A DNA stretch of 64,000 nt from Stictocephala bisonia. Lineage: Eukaryota > Arthropoda > Insecta > Hemiptera > Membracidae. A model generated the notes under the pieces. It was not told the DNA's origin, made no database searches, and worked only from the letters and a program-made list of their open reading frames with translations. The stretch's first letter is position 1. Each line of letters starts with the position of its first letter. Below are positions 46,361-57,173 of the stretch, piece after piece. The position numbers and the translations under genes are program-made. The DNA is taken from positions 1 to 64,000 of the forward strand of contig JAQJVL010002636.1 of NCBI GenBank assembly GCA_035578905.1, in the 5' to 3' direction.

Positions 46361-46436
46361 GTGAACTACTGGTATTTTATATGTGTGTACTTCAACAAAT
46401 TATTGGGGTTAGTTAAATTAGTTAGCTCCATATATC
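46361..46436 (+). repeat. Dispersed repeat shared with 53.7 kb
   Basis: GTGAACTACTGG, then TACTTCAACAAATTATTGGG and GTTAGTTAAATT, recur at 53,735-53,800 (ACTGAACTACTGC, TACTTCAACAAATTACTGGG) in the same orientation. Family unknown. Confidence 0.5.
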
Positions 46437-47573
46437 TGCATCAACTACTAATGTACTCAATGTAAATCAATATCTGGAAAATTAGTGAATATGTTCTTGA
46501 ATTTAAATAAGTTGATTTTTTTTAATTCAAAGACAATATAAATATTATGAAAGTGATCATAAAATAATTTAAAATAATAAGCGATCAATATATTTTTATT
46601 AAGTTTGTGTTTCAGCGCCAGATAAATATTATTAGTATTTTGGTTTTAAAATTGAATTATGGAAAGTGGTTAGATATAATTTCTAAATCTTTCTATCGTA
46701 ACACATATATACTACACTGAAATTAACGTGCAACAGGAAATCGTTATGAATACTTCATAATAAACACTTTAGGAACGTTTTGTAAACAATAATGACGAAG
46801 GAATATAATGTTGAAGGACTACGAGAAGGTAAGTGCGATGAAGCACCTTGTATTTATTGACCCCCAGGGATATGTAATGTATCTTTGGTAGGTGTAATAC
46901 GCAAGGAATACAATTAGGTAACCACACCCCCACCTCTCATTATATCTACACCATTGTCATTATTATCACTACCTCCCTTTTTGGGATGTACAGAATTTGT
47001 CTGATATAAACAATTACATATATTATATGTGTTGTTATTACATTGTATAACTGTAATAAACATACATGTTGCTGATAAATGTTTAGTCCATTTATGAGAC
47101 TTGGGCAAACAGCACTGTTCACTGAGATATTCAAGTGGTAATATACGTAATACCATTGAGTATTTTTATTCTTACTAGAGGAAATGGTTTTTCGAAACTC
47201 AAACTATGGTAGTTTTTGTACTTTTGGTATCATTCTAAAAAATTAATGTAGAATGAATGCTATTTTTTTTTTTTTTTTTTTTTTTGTAAATATTTCATCT
47301 ATAACGTTTTAGATTTGTTTGCATTATTCCCGAACAATCTATAAAATTACGCTCTATTTTTATTGATAAATATAAAAGCCAACTACCACTGACAGATTTA
47401 CTGACTGACTGGCTTAAATACTATACGGCTGTGGACCATGACATTTGGTACAACTATTATTTATAGACTCTAGATGCCTACTAAGAAATTATTTTAAACT
47501 CTGTTATCTCAATGAGATAAAATAAGGTAAATAAAAAATATCTCGATACTAGCCAATCAGAGCAGTTGTTATA
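46437..47573. other. AT-rich intergenic, nothing recognised
   Basis: Contains a T homopolymer of about 25 at 47,261-47,286 and a transposon-like text at 47,400-47,460 (GGACCATGACATTTGGTACA), not assignable. Confidence 0.4.
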
Positions 47574-47638
47574 AGTCGCGCCAACTAAGCCCCGCTCTGG
47601 GTCGGCCGCTAGTAGCCAAACACCATACTACTTCTAAA

Positions 47639-47698
47639 GCCGCGGTCAGACTAGGCTGTTTAGCAGCCGCTACTAACCAGCCGCTGGTAATATTGCCA
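47639..47698 (+). repeat. Harbinger left terminal inverted repeat
   Basis: Starts GCCGCGGTCAGACTAGGCTG and continues through GCCGCTACTAACCAGCCGCT. It is the near-perfect reverse complement of 51,586-51,645, with single-base differences such as TTTAGCAG against TTTACCAG. Confidence 0.93.
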
Positions 47699-47978
47699 GC
47701 AAGCAGCCTAGTCTGACACAGAACCAGCGGCTGGTGAATGCCAGCGGGCTAGTGTTTACTAGCCACAATCGGAAGTTGAACATGTTTAACTTTTTAGCGC
47801 TGCCTACCATCCGCTGGCAGTCACGTGATCTCATCGCTGGCGCCAGCCAGCCAATGTGAACCCCTAGTAGCGGGTAGTAGCTCACAAGCGGCTGGTGAAT
47901 TAACACGTGTCTAGTTAGCAAGCAGTGTTGGTTTCGTTAACTGTATTTTCTATTCATGTTTTTCGGTTAACAGTGAAT

Positions 47979-50781
47979 ATGGTCGACAGTAACAAGTGGT
48001 CGGGTAAAGATATAATTACTTTCCTAGATATATTCCAAAATTATCCTTGTCTGTGGGACGCTTCGTGTGCAGACTATATCAACAGAAATGCCAAAGACTC
48101 AGCATATAAGGAGTTATTGCAGAAACTTGAAGAACGAGGACTGAAAGCAGATTTGGCCCCACTGAAGAAAAAAATAAAAAGTTTGAGAGATACATATCGA
48201 AATGAAGTGTACAAAAAGTCAAAGAAGAGTGGTGCGGGAGCAGATGACGTCTACAAACCTAGACTGGTGTGGTTCTCGGCAGCCCAAATGTTCTGGAGCA
48301 GTAGTATTGTTGGTCGTGACTCATCATCGAATCTGGTAAGTTTAAAATTATAGCAACATACCTTAGATTTGTGTTTAAAATATAAAACTTAAACCATTAC
48401 GTATGCGTCAAAGTTTGTGCCAGTTAACTGGTTAAAGTTTATTTTAGTACAAATTTAATCTTTTTAATCTAAAAACTAATCTAGTACGGTAATCGTGGAA
48501 TTTTTAAGGTAGAGACAATTACTTTTGGAAAACATTGTTTTTCTGTAAATTAAAGTTTATTTGGTAAAATGATGTACATACAAATACTGTCAATTTTCCT
48601 AAGAAACAAACATTTCTACGTGTATTTATCAGATAGTTCTTGGGCGAATTAGTCGCTTTCAGTACATTCATGTCCGTTAGATTTCATTTGCCAAGGAACA
48701 GCCAAGGTAGTTGTAAACTCCTGGGTAAACCACTCTCGTAGGTCATTTCCTTCTTGTTTGTAGTTGTTGGATGCATACAGTCTTTGTAATGGAGACATAG
48801 TGTTTGGGTCTTGGCGCCATTCACTTGGGTTAATAACTCCTGTCATCAAGTCCTCTTCATCAACTGATCCCGGGGTCATATACGTCTGTGATGATGTCAT
48901 TCTTAACCAGTTGTGCAGTACACAACTTACTTTTACAAGAATTTCCACTGTATCCACGTCCAACGGAATAGGTCTGCTGAATATGCGGAAACGGCTGGCC
49001 AAGATACCAAAGGCGTTTTCAGCAACACGCCTAGCTCGAGATAGACTGTAATTGAAAATTTTCTCTTCCACAGAGAGACCTCTATGTGAATATGGTTTCA
49101 ACATGTAAGACGTGAGACAAAATGCATCATCGGCAACGCAAAGTCCTCCTATAGGCCAGTTTAAAAGGTTTCTCTCAAGAGCAATTTTCAAAGTGGAATT
49201 GTTGTAAATGGAATCATTAGATCGGCCATCACATCCAACGTCAATATATCTGAAGCAGTATTCTGCATCCACCATGGCAAATAAAACAATACTATATGTC
49301 CCCTTGTAGTTATAAAATAGAGAAGTGCTGTTTGGTGGTCGTTGAATTCTGATATGTTTTCCGTCCAGTGCCCCACAGCAATCAGGAAAGTTCCACTTAC
49401 ATTCAAACGACTTTTGAATTTGTTTCCATTCAGCTATTCTATCCGGTACCTGAAGTAGAACGTACAAAAGTAACAATTGTAATTTTCCTAAATGTACAGG
49501 GGGTTCCGTAAGTAAGTACCAAAACTTCGTAGTTTGGTTCTCTGGGTCAAAATAAGCAAAAACGTTGATATGGACAAAAGTTCTATCTCGCTTCTCGCGT
49601 CTGTCGGCCTGTAAAGCTTTTGAACAATCTTTACAGACTTTCGTATTTTTTTGTACAAAATCTGGAGAGACCGACAGACGGGAAAACACGCGAGATAAGA
49701 CTTTTGCCAATATGAACTTTTTTGCTTATCTTGACCCAACGAAACACATTACAAGTTTTGTGTACGAGGTTCCTACTTACGGAACACTCTGATAAAATTT
49801 TTTTTCATAAATAAATAAAACTAAAATAAATCGTACAACGCTTAAAATTATACTTAAATTTAAAGTATTGTGAATAAAATATACTTTCGTCCAGTGTTAG
49901 AGAATGACATTAATTTTATTCAATAAGTCATTCTTTTAATTGGGCCTGATTAGTGACGGGTCAAAATCGGTAGCCTTTTTCATATTTTATTTATTTACCG
50001 TCTGGAAGTGTATATTTAATTGTTATAAGTTAAATTGTTATTTTATTATCATATTTTTTTCAATTTTTTTATTTTTTAGGACCACATTACGGAGATGGCA
50101 ATGCAAAATGAGGACTACGACTCTCCATCTGAGGACACCGAAGACGTTCTGTTAGACGAACCACCAGCAATCACCTCTGTCAAGATTAACACTCCAAGCC
50201 CTTCAAAAAGAAATAAGTATTCAACGCCTTCTGCATCAGGTAATAAAGCAGCAAAAAGATCTCCTGAAAAAATGCTACCCCCATCTCGTCACTTGAAGCA
50301 TATTAAAACAACTTCTGGTAGTAAGAAACCTCAAACACGTTTTGAAAAGTCAGTGGATAAGTTGCATGATATAGGTAAATTAGCTGCTGAAAACGAAGAT
50401 CAATTCGACAAATATAGCAAGTATATTGCTAGCCAATTAAGGGAGATGCCATTAAGAAGTTTCATCGCCCTACAAAGCAAGATTAACACCCTTATCACAA
50501 CAGAACGCTTGCTCTATTTGGATAATGAGCAAGGACAGTCTTCCATGCAGCAGCGCTCGCAGTCACCATACAGCAGCGGTAGCTCTTGTTCGACCCTACA
50601 TCCCCTGATGTCACCGTACAGCGGTAGCTCTTGTTCTCAGATGTCACCATTCAGTCACATCAGCTCTGGCCAAACACCAGGTATATCCCACCAAGACGAC
50701 ATTGGAGGTTTGGACATTTTATCCCAAGCCATGGCTGGAATGTGTGATGCAAGGACCCACCATGCCGATTTAAATAACTGA
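47979..50781 (+). CDS. Harbinger accessory protein with MADF and BESS domains (spliced)
   Basis: Exon 1 is 47,979-48,335 (119 codons from ATG) and ends at the donor CTG|GTAAGT. Exon 2 is 50,080-50,781, after a pyrimidine-rich tract and TTTTTTAG. Both exons are in phase 0, giving about 352 residues. Residues 12-105 form a MADF (Myb/SANT-like) domain with the three aromatic/helix signatures (FLDIFQNYPCLWD, LRDTYRNEV, LVWFSAAQMFW). Residues 228-258 (FDKYSKYIASQLREMPL and onward) match a BESS protein-interaction motif. A Ser/Gln-rich tail follows. In Harbinger elements a Myb-like partner helps the transposase into the nucleus and onto the terminal repeats, and this protein probably does the same. 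No inactivating change is visible. The 1,744-bp intron contains the second exon of the transposase on the other strand. Confidence 0.85.
48556..48561 (-). terminator. Polyadenylation signal for the transposase
   Basis: AATAAA on the minus strand, about 90 nt after the transposase stop, is a suitable position for 3' end formation. Confidence 0.55.
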
Positions 50782-51482
50782 CTTTCTAGAAACTAAAATA
50801 TTTCCAGTTTGTTTTACATAACAAAATTAATTGTTATAGACAAAGTGAAGAAGATTAATAAACTACATTATTGTTTAAAGTAAAATAAGCTTATAAATTC
50901 TTGTCCTAGGCCTCCTTACTCTCCTGTAAGAAAATATCCCTTGCTCGTTTTTTCAGAAAAAGTCAATTATTTTCTATTTGATAAGCTAACTACAAATACA
51001 AATAGGAGTAAATAATGTACCTACTACTGTACCTTGATAAACTGCTGTAAAACCTCGTAAATGCTGCTCAACACTTCTGGAACGAACACTGAAATTGAGT
51101 TATGAGGAACTCTAAACAGGTAGGCCAAAGACTTGTAACTGTCTCCAGTTGCTAGATAACGTAAAGTTATTTCTAGTTTTGTTTTACTTGGAATAGCCTG
51201 ACGGAATTTGGTGTCTTTTTTCTGGATAAGCGGAGTGACTAACTCTAATAGCTCTTTAAATTTAGGAACTGACATTCTTAAAATGTTTGCATAAGAAGAC
51301 GGATCTTCCAATTCTAGTTCCTTAAAAAGTCTTGCTGATGCCCCCAGATCGTTTCTTCTTAATATCCAGGATCTAACCCACCATCGCCTTTTCTTCCGTT
51401 TCAACATCTGTTCACACAACTCTTTAATTCCAATATTTAACACACGTCTCAGAACTTCACGACTCACACCAATAGATGACAT
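48649..51482 (-). CDS. PIF/Harbinger DDE transposase (spliced)
   Basis: Exon 1 is 51,482-51,033 (150 codons from ATG), ending AAG|GTACAG. Exon 2 is 49,449-48,649, beginning after CTACTTCAG. Both are phase 0, giving about 416 residues. The N-terminal third holds the KRKKRRWWVRSWILRR motif and a helical region through ITLRYLATGDSYKSLAYLF, the HTH_Tnp-type part of PIF transposases. The nuclease domain has GALDGKHI (D179), VADDAFCL (D257) and RVAENAFGIL (E294), so the triad is complete, with 36 residues between the second D and the E. It cuts and moves the element. All catalytic residues and both frames are intact. The 1,583-bp intron contains exon 2 of the MADF gene in antisense and a MITE. Confidence 0.88.
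49497..49791. mobile_element. MITE nested in the overlapping Harbinger introns
   Basis: Imperfect inverted arms run from CAGGGGGTTCCGTAAGTA on the left to the mirrored CAGAGTGTTCCGTAAGTA on the right. Further matches (GGGTCAAAATAAGCAAAAA, CGTCTGTCGG, ACAGACTTTCGTATTTTT) extend almost to the centre, so it is essentially one long palindrome of about 295 bp. A TA precedes the left end; the right flank reads ATA. It lies in the part shared by both introns, where it would be removed from either transcript. Confidence 0.75.
50857..50862 (+). terminator. Polyadenylation signal for the MADF gene
   Basis: AATAAA lies about 76 nt after the MADF stop and before the antisense transposase exon 1. Confidence 0.55.
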
Positions 51483-51585
51483 GATGCACACAACACACTA
51501 CACACGATGTTTTCAAGTCACCAACATCAACTGTACTAGCGGCTAGTTACCTTATAATGTGAACCCCTCAGATCCGCTGGCTGAT

Positions 51586-51645
51586 GGCGATATTTACCAG
51601 CGGCTGGTTAGTAGCGGCTGGTAAACAGCCTAGTCTGACCGCGGC
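51586..51645 (-). repeat. Harbinger right terminal inverted repeat
   Basis: Ends CAGCCTAGTCTGACCGCGGC, the mirror of the left end. Its inner part has GCGGCTGGTTAGTAGCGGCT. Confidence 0.93.
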
Positions 51646-51954
51646 ACATGTTTCCTCTCCGGCCCGAGCACAAGGGTAGATTTATTGCCTTATCTATCAA
51701 CTGCTAGGTGTCAGTATAAAGGAGTATTTTGTGAGTTATTGGACAGAAGACAGTTTGTGACTGACTAGTGGTATGTCGGTCTCCTGAAGAACACTAAAAC
51801 CCTAAGGGAAGAGCTCGTCTCTTCAGAGCAATAAAATCATAAACTTGGTCGGCTTTTTTCACAGAAAACCTCAGGCTGACATTCCTTTTTACCCGCGCAC
51901 CCCCGCACCTCACTCACAGCGAGACACCCAGAGCGGAATTTAGGTGGCGCGACT

Positions 51955-52899
51955 TATACCATGAAAGAGATTAGGATGGTGCAACTTGACTCAGAAGAGT
52001 ATTTTAGAAGTATGAAAGTGTGAAATGGGAAGAAAAATAGCAATAATATGAATAATAGCTAAACTAATTTTAATTAGGTACTTAAGTAAAAATAATATTG
52101 TCTGTTTTATTACTCTATTGCATTACTTTAAAGCATTTCAGGTAAAGAAGAAAGAAGAACATATTTTATTCCATCAAGTTTACAAAATAAAATGTACAAA
52201 TTATCTGGTTGGAATTACTAGCCACCACTTGAAGTAATCGGTGACTAGCTCAATATTAAAGTACATCAAAGAAACAATAAAACACAGTCTTCTTACGAAT
52301 TACGGGAAAACAAGCTGCTTATAAATTAACAAAAAATAATATAAGAGAACAGTCTGCTGAACATAAAATTAACAAATAATATTAGGCACCTCACTGCAGC
52401 GTGTATATCACCTATGCATCAGCAGTTTGCGTACTTTTAAACTGTAATCTTAACTATTTTATTTTCTATCAGACTCATCAATTTCCCATAGAGCATTTTG
52501 AAAAAGAAAAAAAAGAAAAGAAATCTTAACTGTACTTATATCATTTTTAATATTTTCTATATCATTTTTAACTATTTTGAATTATTACTATTAGGCTGTT
52601 GTACTAATAATATAAGACTATACTAATATATTTATCAAAACATTTATATCTTGCACTGTGAATAGCCTTTTTTTTGATTTTCTCTTATAGATATTGGTAG
52701 AGCCTATATTATTGTACAGTTTTAGACGAAGAAACATGTAATACTTTTCAAAATTTATTTTTTTTTTTTTTTTACTTTTGGATGTTTACAATGGACATAA
52801 GTACTACTTCGATTATTCCGATAAAATTGTTCAGTTCCAAATTCACCGCTTGTGTTTAAAAAAAAATGTTTAACACTTTGTAAACAAATGAATGGTGTA
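51955..52899. other. AT-rich intergenic, nothing recognised
   Basis: No gene seen; a T run lies at 52,757-52,772. Confidence 0.45.
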
Positions 52900-53395
52900 A
52901 TGGGAGAGTTTTTAACTGATTATACAACGGCAGAGCAGATTTATTTCTAGTTTTTGAAAGTTATGATCCGTATAAAGTGACTTTACTGTTGCAAAATCAG
53001 TCCCGCCCCAATTTTCAAACCCGTAAACTAATTTTGGATGAATTAAGGCAACTTATAAAGTACGTAATTTTCACTTGGAAGCAGATTTCTCAAAAAATAA
53101 AATTTTCTTATGCTTTTGGAAAGGTCCTTTTCCAGTTGTGTTGTGTGCGGTTTCCATGTTAGCTTGTCATCCAAAACTAAGCCCAAATATTTTATATTGC
53201 AAACACTTTCGATGACCGAACAATTACATGGTGAATTACTTGAACCACAACAATTAGTTACATGGAGTTTTAGCGCCGAATTGCATAAAAATCCTTTGAT
53301 ATTGAAATTAATAAACTTTGTTTTTGACGGGTTTTAAATCATTTTGTTTCCATCACACCACTCCCGGACTAATCTAAGGTCACAGACGTTTGGTC
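52900..53395 (-). pseudogene. LINE reverse-transcriptase fragment (post-YxDD region)
   Basis: Read from about 53,390 on the minus strand: DLRLVREWCDGNKMI, a stop, NPSKTKFINF, then CSVIESVCNIKYLGLVLDDK, LTWKPHTTQLEKDLSKSIRK. After a +1 shift comes LIHPKLVYGFENWGGTDFAT. The order WC...N..KT..., IKYLG..LD..LTW..H and L.YG...WGGT is the standard segment downstream of the catalytic motif in CR1/Jockey-like LINEs. One stop and one frameshift show it is dead. The 5' palm and the 3' end are missing. Confidence 0.7.
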
Positions 53396-54719
53396 AATAA
53401 AGTTTACAATATATCTGTGGTGTAGAGATAGTGCGGTATCACGGATCTGTAGAGACAGACACTGTCCACAGTCAGGCTCACCTTATCAGACCACGACCTG
53501 ACTTCCCCCTCCCATCGATCCTCCTGACCGTCTTATCACCAGTGACACACTCCCACCCAAGTTTCTACAGGAATGATGTAGACGATCGAAGAACAGATAT
53601 TTAATTCTTTACCGGTTTTTGTTACTATATTTAGCAATACACTATGAATGTATCGTGATAAACGCTACTATAGTTCAGAATGGATTATCTGTCACTAGAC
53701 ATGACACAGCAAATCACTTTGGAGCGACATACTATTCACTGAACTACTGCACTTAATATATACTTCAACAAATTACTGGGGTTAGTTAAATTGGTCAAAT
53801 CACTATAATGCACAATCACAGAGAAGAAAGAAACAGAGTTGCATCCAACATCCAGTTTACAGATGGGAGGTGTCCAGTTTGAAACTCGGGGTGTCGAGTA
53901 ATTTTCTCAGATGCCACATCACGGCATGGGCGAAATGTTTGGATATGTAAATATTGCATGACGTGGTCGTTGCCGGAAGCTTTAGTTATTGTCGATTAGT
54001 TTAGTTGTCTAGTTTGCTGTTCGGCTGGCAGGGCCGGCACAGTTTTCGGTCCCTCCCCTTATTCTCCCCATAATCCTCAAGAATAAATGTAGTAATTATT
54101 AATACAGGCAGACCATGTATGCCTACAAAATAGATGTAATCTATTTCTAACTGCCACTGAGGCGGTTTTTGTGGACATAATAAATTGATCTCGTTTTTTT
54201 GCTCTGTGACTGAATACACAAACGATTGATCAATGTACAGTAACCGAATGTTAGAATTGTAAAAAAATCACTTGTTACTGTTAATTATTGCTATAATAGT
54301 TTGTAGCTTAAATACAACTATTTTGCTTAGAATAGTTCATATAGCAAAGTATGTATGTAAAATATTTATATTATGAAGGTATTACACTTAACAGTAGTTA
54401 GTTAAGTGTAAGTGTATATCATAGCTTGTGGAATAATATAGCTTGTGGAACTAAAGTAGTCAGTTCCACAAGCTAGTTGCTGAGGTGACACCCAGCCAGC
54501 TTAGAGGTTCTTAGCTCCATTATGTTACAGACAATATCCGCTTCTATAACACTGCTGCACTTTGCACAGAGAAGACCTTAATGTTATCTACCTGCTGACT
54601 GTGCTCTATGTCGGCTTAGTTTCTCCACAATATATTTTGTATTACGCCATATATATGGTGAATAATGTCTAATATGGTTCAGATGTTATGTAGGGAAGAG
54701 AACTGAGAGTCATGTTTTT
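53396..54719. other. Intergenic, nothing recognised
   Basis: Apart from the short repeat at 53,735-53,800, no structure is seen. The phrase AGCTTGTGGAA repeats twice at 54,425-54,450, and TTCCACAAGCTAG inverts it at 54,462-54,475. Confidence 0.4.
53735..53800 (+). repeat. Dispersed repeat shared with 46.4 kb
   Basis: Contains TACTTCAACAAATTACTGGG and GTTAGTTAAATT, matching 46,361-46,436. Confidence 0.5.
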
Positions 54720-54846
54720 CAGTTAGGTGAAAATGAGACCAATACTACGTGGTTCGGAATCCACATAGAGTTGTAGGTCCCTTAGTTGGCCTGTCTATTG
54801 AGCTATTAATGAATATTTCTTTCTGAGGAACAATCGACCTTAGTTA
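54720..54846 (+). repeat. SINE-like dispersed repeat, copy E (5' piece)
   Basis: ATACTACGTGGTTCGGAATC, then GTAGGTCCCTTAGTTGGCC and CAATCGACCTTAGTTAGTAA, match copies B, C and D. The repeat is cut at 54,846 by a LINE fragment. What looks like its 3' end resumes at 56,099-56,133. Confidence 0.6.
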
Positions 54847-56098
54847 GTAAACCTCTCCAAAGCATTTGATTGTGTGCATCATGAGACACTGTTGTATATT
54901 TTAGAAAAATCTGGCATTAGAGGTTTACCACACAGTTGGCTAACTTCGTATCTTTGAGATCGGAACCAGTGTGTACAGATCTCTAATGTAACTTCAAATA
55001 AAAATAGAGTGACTCATGGAGTCCCCCAGGGTTCAATCCTAGGGCCACTTCTTTTTTTAGTCTATTTACGCAGATTGAATACAGTGATCCAGAATGGAGA
55101 ACTGATTCAATATGCCGATGATACGACTCTCTGTATTAATGGAAAAACATCCAAAGAATTAGAAATCACAACTCTCATGAAAGTTCTTGTATTCAAAATT
55201 TCAGTTAACTGAATCTAAAATCAAATAAAACCATATCCAACATAATCAGTTTTTGTCTCCGACAGCCGGAACTCCATTCTCAACCTCGTGTCTTCGTGGA
55301 TGACACTCTTTTAGAGCTGGTCAATTTTAAAAAATTCCTTGGAATGTTCATTGATAGAGGACTGACTTGGGACGACCATATGACCACGTTTGAGGTAAAG
55401 TTGCTTCAGGCATATATTCGTTGCGCAATCTTGCAAAGTTCTGTGCGCCTAATGTCTTACTCATGGCCTACTATGGCATGGTGCAATCACATCTGGCATA
55501 CGGAGTGAGACTTTGGGGAGGTTGTACAAACAGCAAAATTGAAAGAGTTTTTAAAACTTCAAAAAAAGACTGTCAGAGTAATTGCTAAGTTGAACCACAG
55601 AGAGTCGTGCCGGAATTCTTTTAGGGAGTTAATATTTCTAACTTTACTTTTCATTTATATGTATAGGTGATACTATACTGCAGATCATGTTTTTCCTTGA
55701 TCCGTGGCAGAAACGTTCACCAATACTACACTAGAGGCAGGGACAACCTTCAACACAGATTGACACAATCAGACCACATGCCACATCAGGTTAGTGTCAG
55801 ACCAATCAACAAACTCCCTGAGGGATTTTCAATTAACAACCAAGCTCAATCAAAAATCGACTTAGACACCTCCTATTCTGTGGATGAGTCGCTGGGAAGA
55901 TTAAATAGCAAGACAGGAAGGCAGTGTGAATGTGGCTGTATGAATGTTAGAAATATGTGTATTTGAATGTGGGGTGCATGACCATTTGTTGTTTAGTTTT
56001 ATAATTTTAATACATTTGATATATTATACTTATATTATGTTGACGATTGCATGACATGTTAGAAATTGTTACTACGCAATAAAAAGTTTATTTATTTG
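54847..56098 (+). pseudogene. 5'-truncated LINE with reverse transcriptase and tail
   Basis: It begins inside motif A of the reverse transcriptase (NLSKAFDCVHHETLL). It continues through HGVPQGSILGPLLF (motif B), QYADDTTL (catalytic YADD at about 55,115) and, after frame changes, LLELVNFKKFLGMFIDRGLT, WDDHM. The last part has HQYYTRGRDNLQHRLTQ and INKLPEGF, the C-terminal NTR/LP pattern of CR1/Jockey-like ORF2. A 3' UTR ends with AATAAAAAGTTTATTTATTT. At least one stop (after LTSYL) and several frameshifts make it inactive. The clean 5' truncation is typical of target-primed reverse transcription. Confidence 0.75.
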
Positions 56099-56135
56099 TC
56101 TTGACGATAGGTGTCTTAATAATGAATAAATCTTT
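56099..56135 (+). repeat. SINE copy E, 3' end after the LINE
   Basis: CTTGACGATAGGTGTCTTAA and TAATGAATAAAT match the 3' end of copy D (TTGACGATTGGCGTCTTATG, AATAAATAAA). About 60 bp present in copy D between the two pieces are missing here. Confidence 0.5.
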
Positions 56136-57173
56136 TAATTTTGGACCTAAAACACTAATACATTTGTTGGGATAATTTTTGGCACCCTTGACACTTAAGA
56201 GACAACATATGGACGATAAATAATTCTGACAATTTAAAATTCAATACAGTTTTCTCCAATTTAATGTTTGAATTAAATATTTACAAATTATTAAAAATGT
56301 TCCTTAATCACGACACTGAGGGGGAGCAAACCACCCTGTCGTCCTTGACTTGGCTTTGCTAACAAGCCAACACACAACGACAAAAATATCAAAAGTTTTT
56401 TTGTTTCCATACACGATTTCTGTAATCCCCCATTGAATAGTTATTTTTTTCTTAGCAGTCCTTTATTAACCCATTTAGTCTGATGACGGTAAACGTAAGT
56501 TACATAGATCCATCATTACAAATATTCTACTACCTTGCAATATATTGTACTAGGGGACACACTTAAACCCTTCTCGCTACGCTGCTAACTGCGTTGAAAT
56601 GAATATGTCAACAGTACTTTGTGTAACTTTAAAAGTAACAGAACGAATATATAGTATTGTTTTTGTCTATAGATTTGTTAAAACTGTAAATTGAATTGTT
56701 GCTTATGGTATTTTTACGGGAGAAAATGTTTGATTCAAGATCTGTTTCTTGACTGTAACTACAAAATAACCGTTCATAGTGTGCCTTTGCGATTTACGAT
56801 ACAAAATCCGCATTCCCTAAAAAAATTACGAATAAATCGGGTGTATATTTTTGAAAATCTCGTGATGATGTAATGAGTGGGTCGTATTTTTCTTGTATTT
56901 ACTACACTTATGTTCATTGTGAAGTTTTATTTAACTGTAATTTTTACATACACGTAAAACGCATATTCTAATGTATGTTGTTTTTTTATTTTTAGTCACG
57001 CATTAATAGTTTGAGTTTTTAGTCACGCACAGTTATAGTTTGAGATAAAAAATATTTTAGTGACATTACTATGGTGTTAGATAAATTTAGTAGAATTGCA
57101 TAGTATTTTATAAAGAAATGCATAAACATCTCAAAACGTTACTTGATAACCTAAATCAGCCACCTTTTATTAG
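56136..57173. other. AT-rich intergenic, nothing recognised
   Basis: AGTCACGCA followed by a TAGTTTGAG word occurs twice near 56,994-57,035. No gene seen. Confidence 0.4.

Larger units (their letters stand above)
47639..51645. mobile_element. PIF/Harbinger transposon, apparently intact
   Basis: The 4,007-bp element has inverted repeats of about 60 bp starting GCCGCGGTCAGACTAGGCTG at both ends, with few mismatches. Subterminal repeats built on CAGCGGCTGG extend the symmetry further inside. It carries two genes, as PIF/Harbinger elements do: a DDE transposase (minus) and a DNA-binding accessory protein (plus), here of the MADF-BESS kind. Flanking triplets are AAA on the left and ACA on the right, so the usual 3-bp target duplication is imperfect or lost. 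Confidence 0.92.
47574..51954. mobile_element. Older inverted-repeat element hosting the Harbinger insertion
   Basis: AGTCGCGCCAACTAAGCCCC (47,574) and CGCTCTGGGT are mirrored at 51,925-51,954. There the minus strand reads AGTCGCGCCACCTAAATTCC, then GCTCTGGGT. Both ends are followed outward by TATA, so a TA or TATA target duplication is possible. Removing the 4,007-bp Harbinger element leaves about 370 bp, a plausible MITE size. The element type is inferred from structure alone. Confidence 0.5.

Noticed and set aside
48764..49051. 95-codon plus-strand frame in the MADF intron
   Set aside because: It is antisense to the conserved transposase exon 2 and has no features of its own.
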